Shown here piece by piece: positions 1 to 12,117 of a DNA stretch of 64,000 bases. How positions within the stretch are numbered: the first letter of the stretch is position 1; each line of letters starts with the position of its first letter. The position numbers were made by a program, and so were the translations under genes. Origin of the DNA: Cryptomeria japonica (Eukaryota; Streptophyta; Pinopsida; Cupressales; Cupressaceae). Location of the stretch: the NCBI RefSeq assembly GCF_030272615.1, contig NC_081409.1:653390468-653454467 (forward strand), given 5' to 3'. Below the pieces are notes generated by a model that was not told the DNA's origin, did no database searches, and worked only from the letters and a program-made list of their open reading frames with translations.

Positions 1-1272
1 CCCTTAAAACCTGTTTTTACTTAATCAAAAACAAGTTGTGCATGTGTGATTTATTTTGACATGAAAAGGGTTTACCATTTCAAATAATCTTTGACTAATT
101 TTAATTTGAGGATACATACATTGAAACTTGGCAAAAAATTGTGTTTGAGTCATATCCAAAAAAATGTTTCAGATGTGGATCATGGATTGTACTACCATTC
201 CTCCTTCTTAGAACATCTCTTTTATTTGGAGAGAAGCTTGTGTTATTCTTCCAAAAATCTTCAATTAGGGATCTCAAGGTTTCAACAATTTCTTTATCTT
301 TCCATGGTAATCTATTAGAAAATGCCCATAACTCATTGTTATATGGATCCTCCACTCTTTGTCACCTTCCCATAGCTCTCATTAGAGTTTTTCTACTTAT
401 CTTTAATTATTTACTTGTCTTTATAAAGAGGCAAGATTTCTTAGTTTTAGTGCTTACAATTGTTGATGTAATGACATGTCATGTGGCATTACTATCTTTT
501 GTGCATGAGTTAGAACCAAAAGTATCATATGCATTCATCAAATTCTTCACAATAGATTTGTCGCTTGATTCAATCGATGTTCTTAGACCAAGAATCTTCA
601 TTATGGGCCTAAATTTTGGATTTCTCATCATTTCAACAAATAGTTGACATCTTCCGTCTCATTTAAATGCTCAAAAAATATTTTCCATATCCGGTTAGAA
701 TGACTTTGACAGGTATGCTTTAGAATCTTGTCAACCATTGGTTTCAAAACATTAGCATCAATATCAATCAAATACTTAGGCTTTCTATGCAAAACTCTAG
801 GAGGTGTTTTCAAACTTTGAGTTACCTCAAGATTAGGAATGTCAACAACATTAGTGATAGGTGGCATACCTTCAACTGGAGATGAAAATGATGATATACC
901 TTGAAATTGAGGTGTACAAGATGGTGTAGCTCCAATACTTGATGTCAATCATGAAGTACTTGCAATGTCAAATGTCATAGAGGGAATGAATTTGATATGA
1001 GATGTTGTAGATGCCAACAATGTGCTAATAAGAGATGGTGTGCCTTCAACTTGAGATGTAAGAGATGGGGTGCCTTCAACTTGAATTGTGGTAGATGACA
1101 TGCTCTCAACCTCGAGATTCAATTGTCTCATTGCATGAAGGTTTTGCCTCCATTGCCTTTGTGTGGCCAATTTTGTCTCTCTCTTAGATTGGATGGATAT
1201 TTCATGTTCCTCTTCAATTGGAACCTCTTCTTCTATGATATTCAATTTCCTTGCTTCACAAAGTTGCTTCAT
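1..1272 (-). pseudogene. Unassigned plant repeat protein, degenerate, cut by window edge
   Basis: Read on the minus strand from 1272 down to 1, a coding stretch is visible in several frames. The N-terminal part (949-1272, continued in the same frame at 628-948 after one stop) is polar, with repeats of the type 'VEGTPSL'. Then come 'RNPKFRPIMKILG' near 590-628 and 'IEDFWKNNTSFSPNKRDVL' near 220-270. A stretch ending 'HDPHLKHF' follows, then 'YPQIKISQRLFEMVNPF' near 70-115 and 'TCTTCF' at the edge. I recognise this as a dispersed repeat-type protein of plants with a Cys/His-rich end (inference from memory of the motif pattern), but cannot name its superfamily. Several stops and frameshifts show it is dead. 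It could come from a DNA transposon or a decayed host gene. No terminal repeats are visible here. Confidence 0.45.
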
Positions 1273-1379
1273 TCCTTCTCTTTTTTTTTACATTCTTAGC
1301 TTCACGCTCTTCTGGTGTTACTTTTTTGGTCATTTCCTCAGCATGATGATGATTTCTACATGTACATGCACATAAAAGA

Positions 1380-2186
1380 GAATAAATTTTTTTCATAAAG
1401 AGATTTCAAGAGGCGTAAGGGGTAGTCCTAATGCATCTATGACTATCCTAAATATGTTAGGATGGTCCTAATGCATCTATGACTGTCCTAATTATGCATA
1501 TGTTAAAATGGATATATGAAATTGAAATTGTTTCATGTGTTCCTTTTTTAAATTATTTCATAAGGTCTTAAAAAGGATGTAAATAATTTTCTTATGCAAC
1601 TTCCTTCAAATGCATTATTAAATCTAATGTAAATCTAATAGGATTATAATCAATTTTGACAAAACACTTTTATTCTAACATTTAAATAAAATAACACTTA
1701 ATAAGTATTTGAATTCTAAAAACAAGAAAATATTACCTCAATTATTCATATTTGACAAAAAAAACTATGTTCTTCCTCTTCGGCATTGCCAAATGAAAAA
1801 AAAGGTGGTGGAGAGCTGATGTAATGTAGAAAATAACCTTGCATAAAATGTCAACACCATGCAAAAAGCATTTTTTGTTTGATCATGTGCAGAAAGAAGA
1901 CAAAACGAGAGAATGTGGGCTTGAATCATGAGTCAAGGGTCCCATATAATCATTTTTTAGTGCAGCTCTTTTGGCTTGCGCAAAATATGGCACTAGCCAT
2001 GTTTGGTGCTAGCGAAATGACTTCCATTAAAAAATTTTAACCTTTGATAAATCTATACTCTATACCTTATAATATATACTCTATACCCTATAGTTTGATA
2101 GCCACAACCATAAAAATTAAACCATTTAAAACCTATAATAAATACCCTAGATCGTATGACCCGATATGCTAAATCCTTGACCCTAT
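1380..2186. other. Intergenic AT-rich stretch with a 40-bp tandem duplication
   Basis: No coding signal is seen. A 40-bp unit containing 'tcctaatgcatctatgact' is present twice in tandem (1426-1505). The stretch 2060-2186 has short repeats around 'ccctata' and 'gacccgatatgctaaa', which continue on the other side of the solo LTR (3534-3565). The LTR therefore entered a small pre-existing repeat. Confidence 0.6.
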
Positions 2187-2191
2187 ACAAT

Positions 2192-3528
2192 TGTTGGCAT
2201 TTGATGAACTGGTATGTTGGCATATGATGATATGATAATAATGTATGTTGTCATTGATGTCAATAAGTTCAGGTCAACCGGTATGAAGATTGGAGGAAGT
2301 TGTTATTGGTGATCAAGTTGGAGAACCGGTATGAAGAGATGTAGTGAACCAGTGTCAGGGTTTCACTAAGTGTGACTACCGGTTGGTAGTCTTAGCTCTA
2401 GGGTTTGTGGTTTGGCAATATAGCTTGTGTGATGAAACCGATGATATTATGTGATGAGTTAGCTAAGAAATCAGAATGAGATCGAGATTCCATGTCAGTT
2501 TTGTGCTCATGAAGGATTTCCTTGAGGATCTCGCATGTGAAGATCGACTGAATTAAATGTCTACCTCGGGAATGAACATTCTTCTTAGCGGTATGAGAAG
2601 AAAGCATGATGGGTTACTAATTTCTTTGTGCAGTGAAGATTGGATGATGTAGAATGACTTGTGATCTATTTAAGATTGTTTTATTCTATGCAAAGTGTTT
2701 TGTACAGTCAGGATGTGACTGCCTATAATTGTAAACCTAAATGCTTAGGGTTTAGGGTTTATGCTACCGACCTAATTTTTGTCTATAAGGTCGATGATTT
2801 TTGTTATTGTAAGTTGTTGGAAAAAGTTGTGTATGTATCCAAATGATGAGATACTTGCCAGACCAGTGAGAGAAAATTGCAGAGTGTGATTGCAAAATAG
2901 AGGAACTGAAAAGGCTCTGCCTTAGCATATAGTGTTGTTATTAGATTAGAGTTTTACCTATTGTCTTCTAACCATTTCAACAGAAGGAAAATCCCTTTGC
3001 TAGGTAGCTTTAATAGGCTTACTATAATTCCTCTAACAAAGTTACTCAAGCAAAACCTTATTGTAAAATTCTTTAACCGGACTAGGCTCCTAATAGAGCA
3101 AGCTTCAAAAGAGTTCAAAACAAGCTTGCGGGTATTCATCCCCACCATGGTTTTTTCCATTTGGTTGTCCACGTGAAAAATTTGTGGGTCATGAGTTGTG
3201 CATTTTCATGTGATGATTAAGTATTCTTTGTTTAAGTGATTATGCATGTAGAGCTAATGGTTATGGTATTGTTGATATACTACATGCATATGTTTATGGG
3301 TGAAGTAGTTATCAAGTATTGAATGTATTTGAAGTATTCAATTTTACTTGTTTATGTTGCCTAAAGTCTTATCGTGTTTAACTAGTATTGCCATGGTTAA
3401 GTTCAGTAATGAAGACAACCAGTTAGCATTGTTTTAACTTGATAAGTTGTTGAGAAGTTTTTGTATGTACTAATTCACCCCCCCTCTCAGTACCATTTAG
3501 AGTATTCATTGTTCATCATTATTCATCA
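2192..3528 (+). repeat. Solo Copia LTR with 5-bp target duplication
   Basis: The segment starts TGTTGGCATTTGATG and ends ATTCATCA. It is flanked by direct repeats ACAAT at 2187-2191 and 3529-3533, as expected for an integrated LTR. Near the 3' end it carries a C-run followed by CTCAGTACC (about 3478-3494). It also has a block with 'ggttttttccatttggttg' (3149-3167), shared with the LTRs of Copia-1 and Copia-2. No internal region or second LTR lies next to it, so it is best explained as LTR-LTR recombination. Small ORFs inside it are not genes. Confidence 0.88.
2744..2796 (+). promoter_or_regulatory. Telo-box dimer upstream of TATA-like box in solo LTR
   Basis: TTAGGGTTTAGGGTTTATG is followed about 25 bp later by CTATAAGGTCGATG (2783-2796). 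The same pair occurs in both LTRs of Copia-1. TTTAGGG dimers match the plant telo-box. A promoter role is inferred from conservation and order. Confidence 0.5.
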
Positions 3529-3569
3529 ACAATAACCATAGACCCTATAACCCGATATGCTAAACCATA

Positions 3570-4902
3570 TGAAGTAAAGATGGAGGGTGATATATGGAGG
3601 GAGTGGGGGAATAAAGGGGGTGTGACACTTATAGTAGGAGGGAGAAAGAAGAGGAGGGATACAAGAACAAAGAGAGAGAGAATGGGGGATTGAGGGAGAG
3701 TTAGAGATAGGAGTAAGGAGGGAATGGAGATACCCAGAGAGGGGAAGGAATGAGGAAGAAAGTGAGGGAGATAACTAGAGAGAGGAGAGAGTGAGGAAGA
3801 AAGTGAGGGAAAAACCTAGAGAGGGAAGGGTGTGAGTAAGAAAGTGAGGTCAGCAGATTTGGGTGTAAAGGACATAGAGGGGAAGGGGAGAGAGAGAATA
3901 TGAGATCTAGTTCATAGAGAGAGATGGAACTACAAGGGAAGGGAGATAAAGATGGGCCAATCTAAAGAGATTTAACTAGTGAGATATTTTGAGCAGTGAG
4001 AAACCTAGCAGGGAGGGGGGTGATATGGGGATTTAAGGATGATGGGGGAGGGGATATAGAGGTAAACTTTCAAAGGGACTAAGAGACTTGGTGATAAAGG
4101 GCATAGAAGGTCTAAGGGAGTTGAGAGGTCTAGAGGGGAGAGATAGGTATTGAGGTTTAAGGAGGGTGGCGGGGATAGAGAGGTAAACATGAAGGGAATG
4201 AGAGACTTGGGTATAAAGGACATAGAGGGGAAGGAAGGTAAAGTCCATAAGGAGGATGAGGGGGATAAAAAGGTAAACATGAAGGGAACGAGATACTTGG
4301 ACATAACGGACATAGAGGGGAAGGGAGACTTGAGAGGCTTAGAGGAGAGAGAGAGGTGGGATAAAGGACATATAGAGGGGAAGGGAGGTGAGAGGCACAA
4401 AGGGGAGAGAGATGTGAGATGAGGGTATAGGGAAGGTCGACGTGATAGAGACGTAAGCATGAAGAAAGTGTGGGAGAGACCTAGAGAGAGGAGGGAGTGA
4501 GGAGGAAATTGAGGGAAATAGGTGAGAGAGGAAATTAGATGGGTGTAAGGATGGAGAGGGAGATAGCTTGAGGGATATGGGAATAAGGGAATTGTGAGAG
4601 CTAGAGAGGGGAGGGACAAAGAAGAGTACGGATCTATAAGAATGAAGAGAGAGAAGAGGTAATGGGAGAGAGAGAATATGAGATCTAGTTCATAGAGAGA
4701 GATGGAACTACGAGGGAAGGGAGATAAATATGGGCCAATATAGGGAGATTTAACTAGTGAGAGATTTTCAGAGGTGAAAAACGTAGAGGGGAGAGGGGTG
4801 ATATGGGGGTTTAAGGACAGTGAGGGGGATATAGAGGTGAACATTCAAAGGGACTAAGAGACTTGGTGATAAAGGGCATAGAAGTTCAAAGGGAGTTGAG
4901 AG
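3570..4902. repeat. Purine-rich satellite, segment 1
   Basis: The plus strand is almost pure G/A and built from degenerate modules such as 'agagaggtaaacatgaaggg', 'ggacatagaggggaaggg' and 'tttaaggagggtgg'. A larger unit starting at the anchor 'gatggaact' occurs at 3923 and again at 4701, a period of 778 bp. The long Ser/Pro/Leu-rich ORF on the CT strand (4005-4844) follows from composition and is not called as a gene. The same satellite resumes at 5862, 17282 and 25445 after inserted elements. Confidence 0.85.
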
Positions 4903-5856
4903 TGTGATGTTGAAAATGTGGTATATAAGAAAGGTATACACATATAATGAGACAATAAAACACGATGGAAAGCTTAATTGAAAACTAAATTAAAGATGCA
5001 AACCATAAGCCTTCCTTGAAATGTCCCATTTTCCTTTATTCTTGAGGACCTTGAAGGTGTTGGATTTATTGGCTCTCAATGGAGCAATGACCTCCAAAGT
5101 GGCAACTCAAGAGTTGAGTAGCTACTTAATCATGATTGATTATGCAAATGATATGAAATGCATGATATAAGAAACTAGATTAACATGCTATGATTAATCA
5201 AAAATTCTAATTACTAGATGATTGAAATGAAAATGCCTATAGTAATGATGCTAAAAATATGAATGCAAGGGATCCTTTTTTCTCCAAAATGGGGGATATT
5301 TATAGGAATTCCAAGCCCAAAGTTGAGGTGGCAGGAATCAACGGTCAAGATTGAGTCTGAAGATATCAAGGGTAAAATTGGAGGGGACACTTGTAGTCTT
5401 TGTGGTGACAAGTGTCAAGGAGGCTTGCTCATAAGAGGGAAAGTGTCGAAGAGAGGAGACATGTGGCCAAAGTACAATGTGTCTCAAGGGGAGAATATCC
5501 AACCCATAGGAGGTTAGGATAGGGAGGTTAGGATGTGCAAGATAGGATAGGTTTAGGAGCCATGTACTCATTTGAATTCAGAAATTCAGTTATTAATCTA
5601 AACAAACTTGAGTTTGTTAATCTTAATTAGGAATTAGAAGAATTGATTAAAATGAGAAGAATTAATTAATTTAGAATTAATTAATCAAAAGGGGATATGA
5701 AATGAACTATAAAAATAAATCATGTAGATTTATTTACTAGTAGATGAATAGAGAAATTAATCAAATTGTTTGTGAATTCAATTTATTGGGAAGGGGGATT
5801 AATCAAATAACTATGTATTTAATTAACTGTCTTTAGACCATTTTTAGGTGTATACA
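4903..5856 (-). repeat. Solo Gypsy-type LTR inserted in the satellite
   Basis: The segment is bounded by TG at 4903 and CA at 5856. GAGAG direct repeats lie at 4898-4902 and 5857-5861. Read on the minus strand it starts TGTATACACCTAAAAATGG, close to the start of the Gypsy-1 LTR (TGTAGACACCTAAAATTGTC), and it has similar AT-rich 'ttaattaa' blocks. Orientation is therefore minus. The satellite reads through once the segment and one target copy are left out. The ORFs inside are short and overlapping, with no known domain. Confidence 0.85.
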
Positions 5857-5916
5857 GAGAGGTCTAGAGGGCATAGATAGGTACTAATGTTTAAGGAGGG
5901 TGGAGGAGATAGAGAG
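5857..5916. repeat. Purine-rich satellite, short segment between two insertions
   Basis: Sixty bases of the G/A satellite lie between the solo LTR and the 5' LTR of Gypsy-1, ending 'gatagagag'. The continuation 'gtaaacatgaaggg' is found after the 3' LTR of Gypsy-1, at 17282. Confidence 0.85.
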
Positions 5917-6686
5917 TGTAGACACCTAAAATTGTCATGTCTAATTAAATAAATATTTTATTTATTTAATTATTTTAGCCTAACTCTTCTATTAATTGAA
6001 TAAATCTTTATTTATTTAATTCATTCATTGATCCTCTTCTAGCCTTATTTCTCATTTAAATAAATACATTTATTTATTAAAATTTTCCTTTTCCTAAATT
6101 AAATAAATACTTTTATTTATTTAATTGATCCCACTTATTCTATTAATTAAATAAATCTTTATTTATTTAATTAATTCATTAACCTTTTCTACCCATGACA
6201 CATGTCATTCATCTCTTAATTCCTACACTACCCACCCTCTCATTATTTTCTTATTTTCTCTACCTACCCTCTAATCTTAGCCTACCATTTATCTTTTACA
6301 CCTCTCAATCTTATCCCTTCATTTCCTATAGTGTCTTCTATATAAGGAGAGGCTTCCTTCATTATCAACTCCGACCCAACTACTCTATGCTTTCGAACAT
6401 TGATATGCGATCAAGCCTACTTGCAACCACATTTCCGTTCTGTGTTGAGCTCTTGTGCAAACATAAAATCCTAGAGAAAATATATCAAGCAAGATCAATG
6501 GAGATAGGAAGAATGGAGATCCAAACCCTATTGGACATGTGATGGCATAATCTTTGTGATTTCATTTGATTTTCATTGTTAGGTAATCTTAATATGTTAT
6601 GGTGGATCTTTGTTGTTGTTAGGCTAGGGTTTTGTGGTTGAATCTATTTAGTCTTTCAACATTGTTTATCCACTTTCACCATAATA
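5917..6686 (+). repeat. 5' LTR of Gypsy-1
   Basis: Starts TGTAGACACCTAAAATTGTC and matches 16505-17277 over its length. The first 250 bp contain about five AT-rich palindromes. 'ctatataagg' (about 6330) is a likely TATA box; the 3' copy reads 'ctataaaagg'. The 3' end, just before the PBS, is blurred by mutation (TAATAA where the 3' LTR has TAAATCA), so the end is uncertain by a few bases. Confidence 0.85.
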
Positions 6687-6690
6687 ATTT

Positions 6691-6708
6691 TGGCATGCCT
6701 AGTGGGAC
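6691..6708 (+). other. Putative primer binding site of Gypsy-1
   Basis: TGGCATGCCTAGTGGGAC begins four bases after the 5' LTR, the normal place for a tRNA primer binding site, and starts with the expected TGG. I cannot name the tRNA with confidence. Confidence 0.6.
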
Positions 6709-8936
6709 ATGGATTTTTGTTAGATCTGTGTTTTTTGCAAGTTTTCCTAACCATATATTATTGTTTTGTAAAACAATTTGGAGAATAACCTTGTGCAACT
6801 AGGGTTTTGGACACAAAATTAAGATCTTGGAGAGATTTGATCTGATATCACAAACAACTTTGAATTTTTGCATCAAAGTTTTTTTGGAGGTTTGTAACAG
6901 TATCAAGAGCTCTCAATCCAAAATTCATATTTTTTGGAGCATATTTGAATTTTATATGAATTTTTTATGTTTTTTCATAAAAAATTAATTTTGAGAGCAA
7001 TTAGCAATTTTTTTGGATTTTCTTACATTTTTAGAAATCTCTCTCATTTATACACAAAATATATTCTTTGTGATTTTAAATTTGATGCAAAATCATTCCT
7101 AAAAAATTGGATCTTTGAAAATTAGGGTTTCACATTATTTTGCTCATATCTCACAAACTGCTTGGTTTTTTGGTAGAATGTTTTTTATGTAGGTTTGGAA
7201 GGCTATCAGGACTATCCAGTAAAAATCTCAAATTTTTTGGATCAATTTTGCATTTTATATGAATTTTTTATGATTTTTCATAAAAAAATATTTTTTGGAG
7301 CAAATTAGCAAATTTTTGGATTTTCTTACATTTCTGGAAATTTATTGAAATTTTACAGGTGGTCTTTTTTTATGATGAATCAGATCTTTTAATTTGTCAA
7401 AAAACGTACTGTTGAAGGCCCCTATTTCACAAAGTCTTTTGGATCTAAAATTTACCTAACTTGTGTTGCTTGTAGGAGGGGTATTATTGCAAAACTACTA
7501 ACAAATCTTTGTTGCAAAATTTTGGAAAGGGTTTTCTTTTGATCTTTATTGTGTGCCTTGTTTTCATAAATTATCAAACACTTCAATTGGTGCACTAAAA
7601 TTGAACTAGTGTCTTTTGTGTCTTGAGCAATAGGCTCTTTTTGTTTAATCTTTAGAGGGCCTGTCTCCCCATGTGGTCATTAGGACTACTAGTGAGGAGA
7701 GAACAACCCAAGTGGTAGTGAGGAAAACCCACCTCTTTCAAACCACTATAAACTATTGTATCCATGGTGAAAACTATGGGTAACGTGTGCTGATTAGTTC
7801 ATACCAACACTATGTCTCCCCATAAACTAGTTTGATCAAATTTATTTGATCATTTGTAGGGCGTAACCCCTACCAGCTGGGAGCCTTTTGTATTTACAGA
7901 GCTAAAAGTGCCGCATGTATGGCCACATGAGCGGATGCCCTTACTAGCACCTTTTTGTTTTAGAAAGCCAAAATCCTTCTAGTTGTTGGGGCAGGAGGTC
8001 GGACCTCTGGAGTGGCCCACACACATACGGTTCTTAGTAGAGATACAAAGTTCACCATGGGGAGTTTTTGTGGGGACTACTGCTTGGTTACCCCGAAGAA
8101 GTGAGTGCCAAGGGTGGAGCCAATGGGGTCAAGCATCTAATTATCCGCTTTGAATGGCATAGCCTTAGGGGAAACCCCATGTGGGATCAACAACTATTGT
8201 CCTGGCCAACCATAAGAATTGTGCTTGTCTTATTTTGAACAATCAAACATTCAAGATCAAACATCAAAACATTGTGTCTTTTGTGTCTTCAAGTGTATGC
8301 AAAACATTTTTACATCAAACAACACACTTTTCTTTGATTCATTTTAAGTTTAAACACTTTCAAACATTGAGTCCTCATTAACATTGTGTCCTCTTGTCAT
8401 GAAAAAATAGTCAAAAATTTAGATTTGGTCACAACAAACAACTTCACAAATAGGAAAAATTTACAGTCCAACAAACAATAGCAATCAATTTTAGAATTCT
8501 TGAGCTTCCTAATCTATCTCTTCAAGTATTTTATCTAGCATTCAACCTATCTTTGGGTCTCACAAAGTCTATCATTGCTTTACATCTTGCATTACACTCA
8601 CATTTGTCTAGCCTTGAGTCAAAAGGTCACTTTCTTGTTCTCATCATACTTTGTCAACACACTACATACAACAACATTTTTCTAAGTGGTCCCTCATCAA
8701 GGTCTATCATCTTTGGGTCTCATTTGGTCTTACTTGGAGTCAAGGTCAACTTACCTCATCAAGAGAAACTATCATCTCTTTGGAAGCCACACCTACTCTA
8801 CTACATACATACTTGGTCTTACACTTTGGTGATTGCAAGTACACCTCAGATTCATTTACATTCCATCCAAACTCTTGGTCTTCCGTACTCTTTCCATTTT
8901 CATCTAGTCTCCCACATCTTGGTCAATACCTAGTTC
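6709..8936 (+). other. Leader of Gypsy-1, non-coding, with a 300-bp-spaced direct repeat
   Basis: No convincing coding region is seen before the gag start. A degenerate direct repeat of about 130-150 bp occurs at about 6895-7045 and again at about 7200-7345 (anchors 'tatcaag' at 6901 and 'tatcagg' at 7204). A block near 7650-7900 resembles the start of the Gypsy-2 leader at 37613. Small ORFs at 8181-8944 overlap each other and have CT-rich, low-information translations. Confidence 0.6.
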
Positions 8937-10912
8937 ATGGTTGAAACCAATTCCCCAAAATCTAGGAGAGAAGCTGAAGAGGCTCAAGAGTCTACAAACA
9001 TGAGTTCCTATGAGTATGATAATGATGTCTTTTTCAATTCTGATCATACTACATTACTTGACATGGATGCCTATAGAAGCATTCCAAATGTTGAGAACAT
9101 GGACACTATAAACAACAATGATACACACAATGACAATATGGACAACATTTTAGTACATTCAGCAAAAGTGGAAGACTCCATTATGGATCCCCATTTTAAT
9201 CGATTGGTTGAGGAAGTAATGAGAAGAGATAGACAATATTTCTTACAAGTGATAGCACAAAGCGAAGCCAAGATCCCTCATGATTTTGGCATGTCTCAAA
9301 TAATGGAAAATTGAACTTTGCAACAACCTCACCTCAACATGGATCAAAGGAGGCCTAATAGTGGAGGCAATAGAGGACCACATATTGTTCCTGAATCGCC
9401 ATCATCTTTGTTTCAAAAACCTGAGGTCCCACATACACATGGTCAAGCATATGATGCTCACCTTCATAGACCATTATGGAAGTCTTATGCAGAAAAATAT
9501 ACTCAGTCATATACCAATGCTAAGGACCAACCACTAAAGGAATTGGCTATCCAAAGGCATGATCAAAATTTGGACACAAGGAAACCCCACGTCAAATTTG
9601 GGAGCAACACATTAGAACAAACTCATGACATGCCTGCAGAGTATGGTATACATGGACAAAATAGATATTCCATTCCTCATCAGGACTCTATACCAAGTGG
9701 TTCATATACACAACATCATTATAGACCTCCTCCATATGAACATGTGTATGATCAGTATCATCCATATATGCAACATGCTCCTCCTCCACCCCGTGCCTCA
9801 AGTATGGGATATGGTCCAAGAAGTTGATCTCCACCTAAGAACAATTTGGAATAGCAAATTAAGGACTTACAAAAGAAAATGGAGGACAAATATACACCGA
9901 AGCTAGTTTACACAATGAGAGACATATGTCCCTATCCATTTGACAAAAGCATTCTAATGCCTCCATTTCCTACACATTTTGTGTCACCTAAGTTTGATAA
10001 GTACAAAGGAAAAGGGGATCCTAAGGCACATATAAGACAATTTTTCATAGCTTGCATTGAGGTAGTAGTAGAAGAGACATATTTGATGAGATTATTCCCA
10101 CAAAGCTTAGGTGATTAGGCTATGGAATGGTTCTTTAAACTCCCACTTGGAATTAAGTCACGGGATGACTTAGCAGAGGCATTTATCCAACATTTCTCAT
10201 ACAACATAGAGACAGACATATCAGTCACCACTTTGTGCAACACCAAGCAAAAGGATGGAGAATATTTTTTATCTTTTTTACAAAGATGGAGAAATCTAGC
10301 CAGCAGATGCTCATTTGAAATTCCACAAAAACAAATGGTAGAGATGTTCACCCAGAATGTCCACAAAGAAATTGGTTATGATCTAAGGAAAGGTTGCTTG
10401 TCCACTTTCAAGGACATCATTGAAAAAGGCTTAGCAATAGAGAAGGTCCTAATTGAACAAGGAGTAATTAAGATATTCAAAGAAAACAAAGAAGACTTTA
10501 AAGGAAAAGACAAGCCAACATTTTGGAATAAAAACAAGAACATAGTCATTGATGGTGTTGTTGATGCCAATACAGTACGACCCAAAATCATTTTTTCAAG
10601 ATCAAGCTCTACAAAAAGTCAAGTGAATACTCAAATAACTTCAAAATCATGAAGGAAGTACACCCCATTGGGAGAACCACTAGAGTCAGTTTTCAAAAAA
10701 ATAGTGGCAAACAAAATAATAACAATCCCAGATCTACCTCCATATGCGCCAAAGGTTAAACCAAATTGGTGGAATGATGATGAGTATTGTGAATTTCATA
10801 AGAGCAAGGGTCATAAACCAGGAATTATCATCAGCTGAAGAACATCATACAAGATCTTATTGATACAGACAACATTGAGATCGAGGGATACTCTTCCAAT
10901 CAAGAACATGAA
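8937..10912 (+). pseudogene. gag: Gag of Gypsy-1
   Basis: Four open segments (8937-9314, 9318-9827, 9879-10118, 10122-10652) lie in one frame, separated by single stops, so this was one long gag. The N-terminal third is acidic and Asn-rich. The middle is Pro/Tyr/His-rich (around 9700-9820). The conserved retrotransposon gag core follows ('YLMRLFPQSLG', then 'MEWFFKL' across a TAG that fits a lost Trp codon). After it comes 'YCEFHKSKGH', the start of the Tat-type CxxH...H...C finger. A frameshift near 10830 breaks the finger before its last Cys; coding resumes in another frame as 'QLKNIIQDLID'. Gag would form the virus-like particle and bind element RNA. Confidence 0.8.
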
Positions 10913-11900
10913 ATGTTTAAAGAACCATTCCCAAAACATGACAAGGGAAAAGGCAAAGCCATAGATGAGCAGATCAACTATACCATAGCATCCTATAACT
11001 ATGATTCAACTATTAATCACATTTCGATGGACAATTATGTCTCTACCATTATCATCAAGGACAAAATGCCTGAAAATTCTACCCAAAGACCTAAAATTGT
11101 CCTAAAAGGCTTTGGATCTTCTTCGGAACATACCTTTGAATGTAATGTTATAGCTCATCGAGGTAAATTCACCTTGCAAGGAGCTCCAGCTAAAACACTA
11201 CTTCCTCATCAACTAAACCTGAGTATGACCTTGTAGAATAGTTAGGGAAAACACCCACACTTATCTCCATCCTCGAGCTCTTACGCATATCCCCTGCACA
11301 TAAAGCCATTCTTGACAAAACTTTGAGAGACACTTTTGTCCCCACTGATCTGAACGTGGACCAGTTTCAAGCCATGGTGGGATACCTTTCTGTTCCACAT
11401 TTTGTTACATTTATAGAAACTGATGATGCCTTCATAAGCCAACCACATAATGCACCTTTACACATTGAAGACTTCCTACACAAACATCGAATAAAATGAG
11501 TCGTGATATATGGAGGAGCTGGTCTCAATATATGTACTTTAAACACAATAATACAATTGGGATATTCTAAAAAAGATGTGAATTCTACACATGCAATCAC
11601 CATCAAGGCATATGATGATGAACATCATTCATCCAAAGGCACAGTCACCTTACCTCTTAGAGTAGGGACGATTATAAAGGATGTGGTTTGTTAGGTCCTA
11701 GACCTCGATCTCACATACAACATATTGCTAGGAAATCCATGGATTCATGAGATGAGTGTAGTCCCATCTACATATCATTGATGTATCAAGTTTCCACACA
11801 ATAGAGTTGAAGTGACCGTCAAAGCTGATCCAAATCCATTCATATATTGCAGCAATCTATGACCTAGATCAGAAATAATAATTCCAATTAATAGAGAAGC
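10913..11900 (+). pseudogene. pol: Aspartic protease region of Gypsy-1
   Basis: This continues from gag in two frames: 10913-11236, then 11503-11694. The retropepsin signature is visible as 'YGGAGLNICTL' near 11506; family members including Gypsy-2 have Asp at the first position, so the catalytic Asp is replaced by Tyr. Downstream 'YNILLGNPWIHEM' (about 11716-11754) is the conserved protease C-terminal block, preceded by a TAG. The domain would cleave the Gag-Pol precursor; with the missing Asp and stops it is inactive. Confidence 0.75.
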
Positions 11901-12117
11901 TATTCCTTCATCAGCATATGTGGATCCAGAATCATTAAAAGCTTCTACATCAAAACAAGCAAAGATCAAAGAAAAGTTCAAGTTTAAAGACATGAGATTT
12001 GGTGAGTTTATCTTTCATGTTGATCAAGTCCCACTATCTCCTAACACATTTTGTTGACAGGAACAACCAACAAACAATTTGTAATGCCAAGGAATTGGGT
12101 GTGAACCACCTAGTGTT

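Noticed and set aside
141-647. 168-codon plus-strand ORF
   Set aside because: It is the antisense of the minus-strand pseudogene, whose translation is more protein-like and continues on both sides.
4005-4844. 279-codon ORF on the minus strand, rich in Ser, Pro and Leu
   Set aside because: It lies in the purine-rich satellite; the CT strand of such DNA has few stops and always gives Ser/Pro/Leu/Phe-rich translations. Overlapping frames are open too and no domain is visible.
8553-8944. Two overlapping ORFs in the leader of Gypsy-1
   Set aside because: CT-rich leader sequence; frames overlap each other and end at the gag start; no domain seen.
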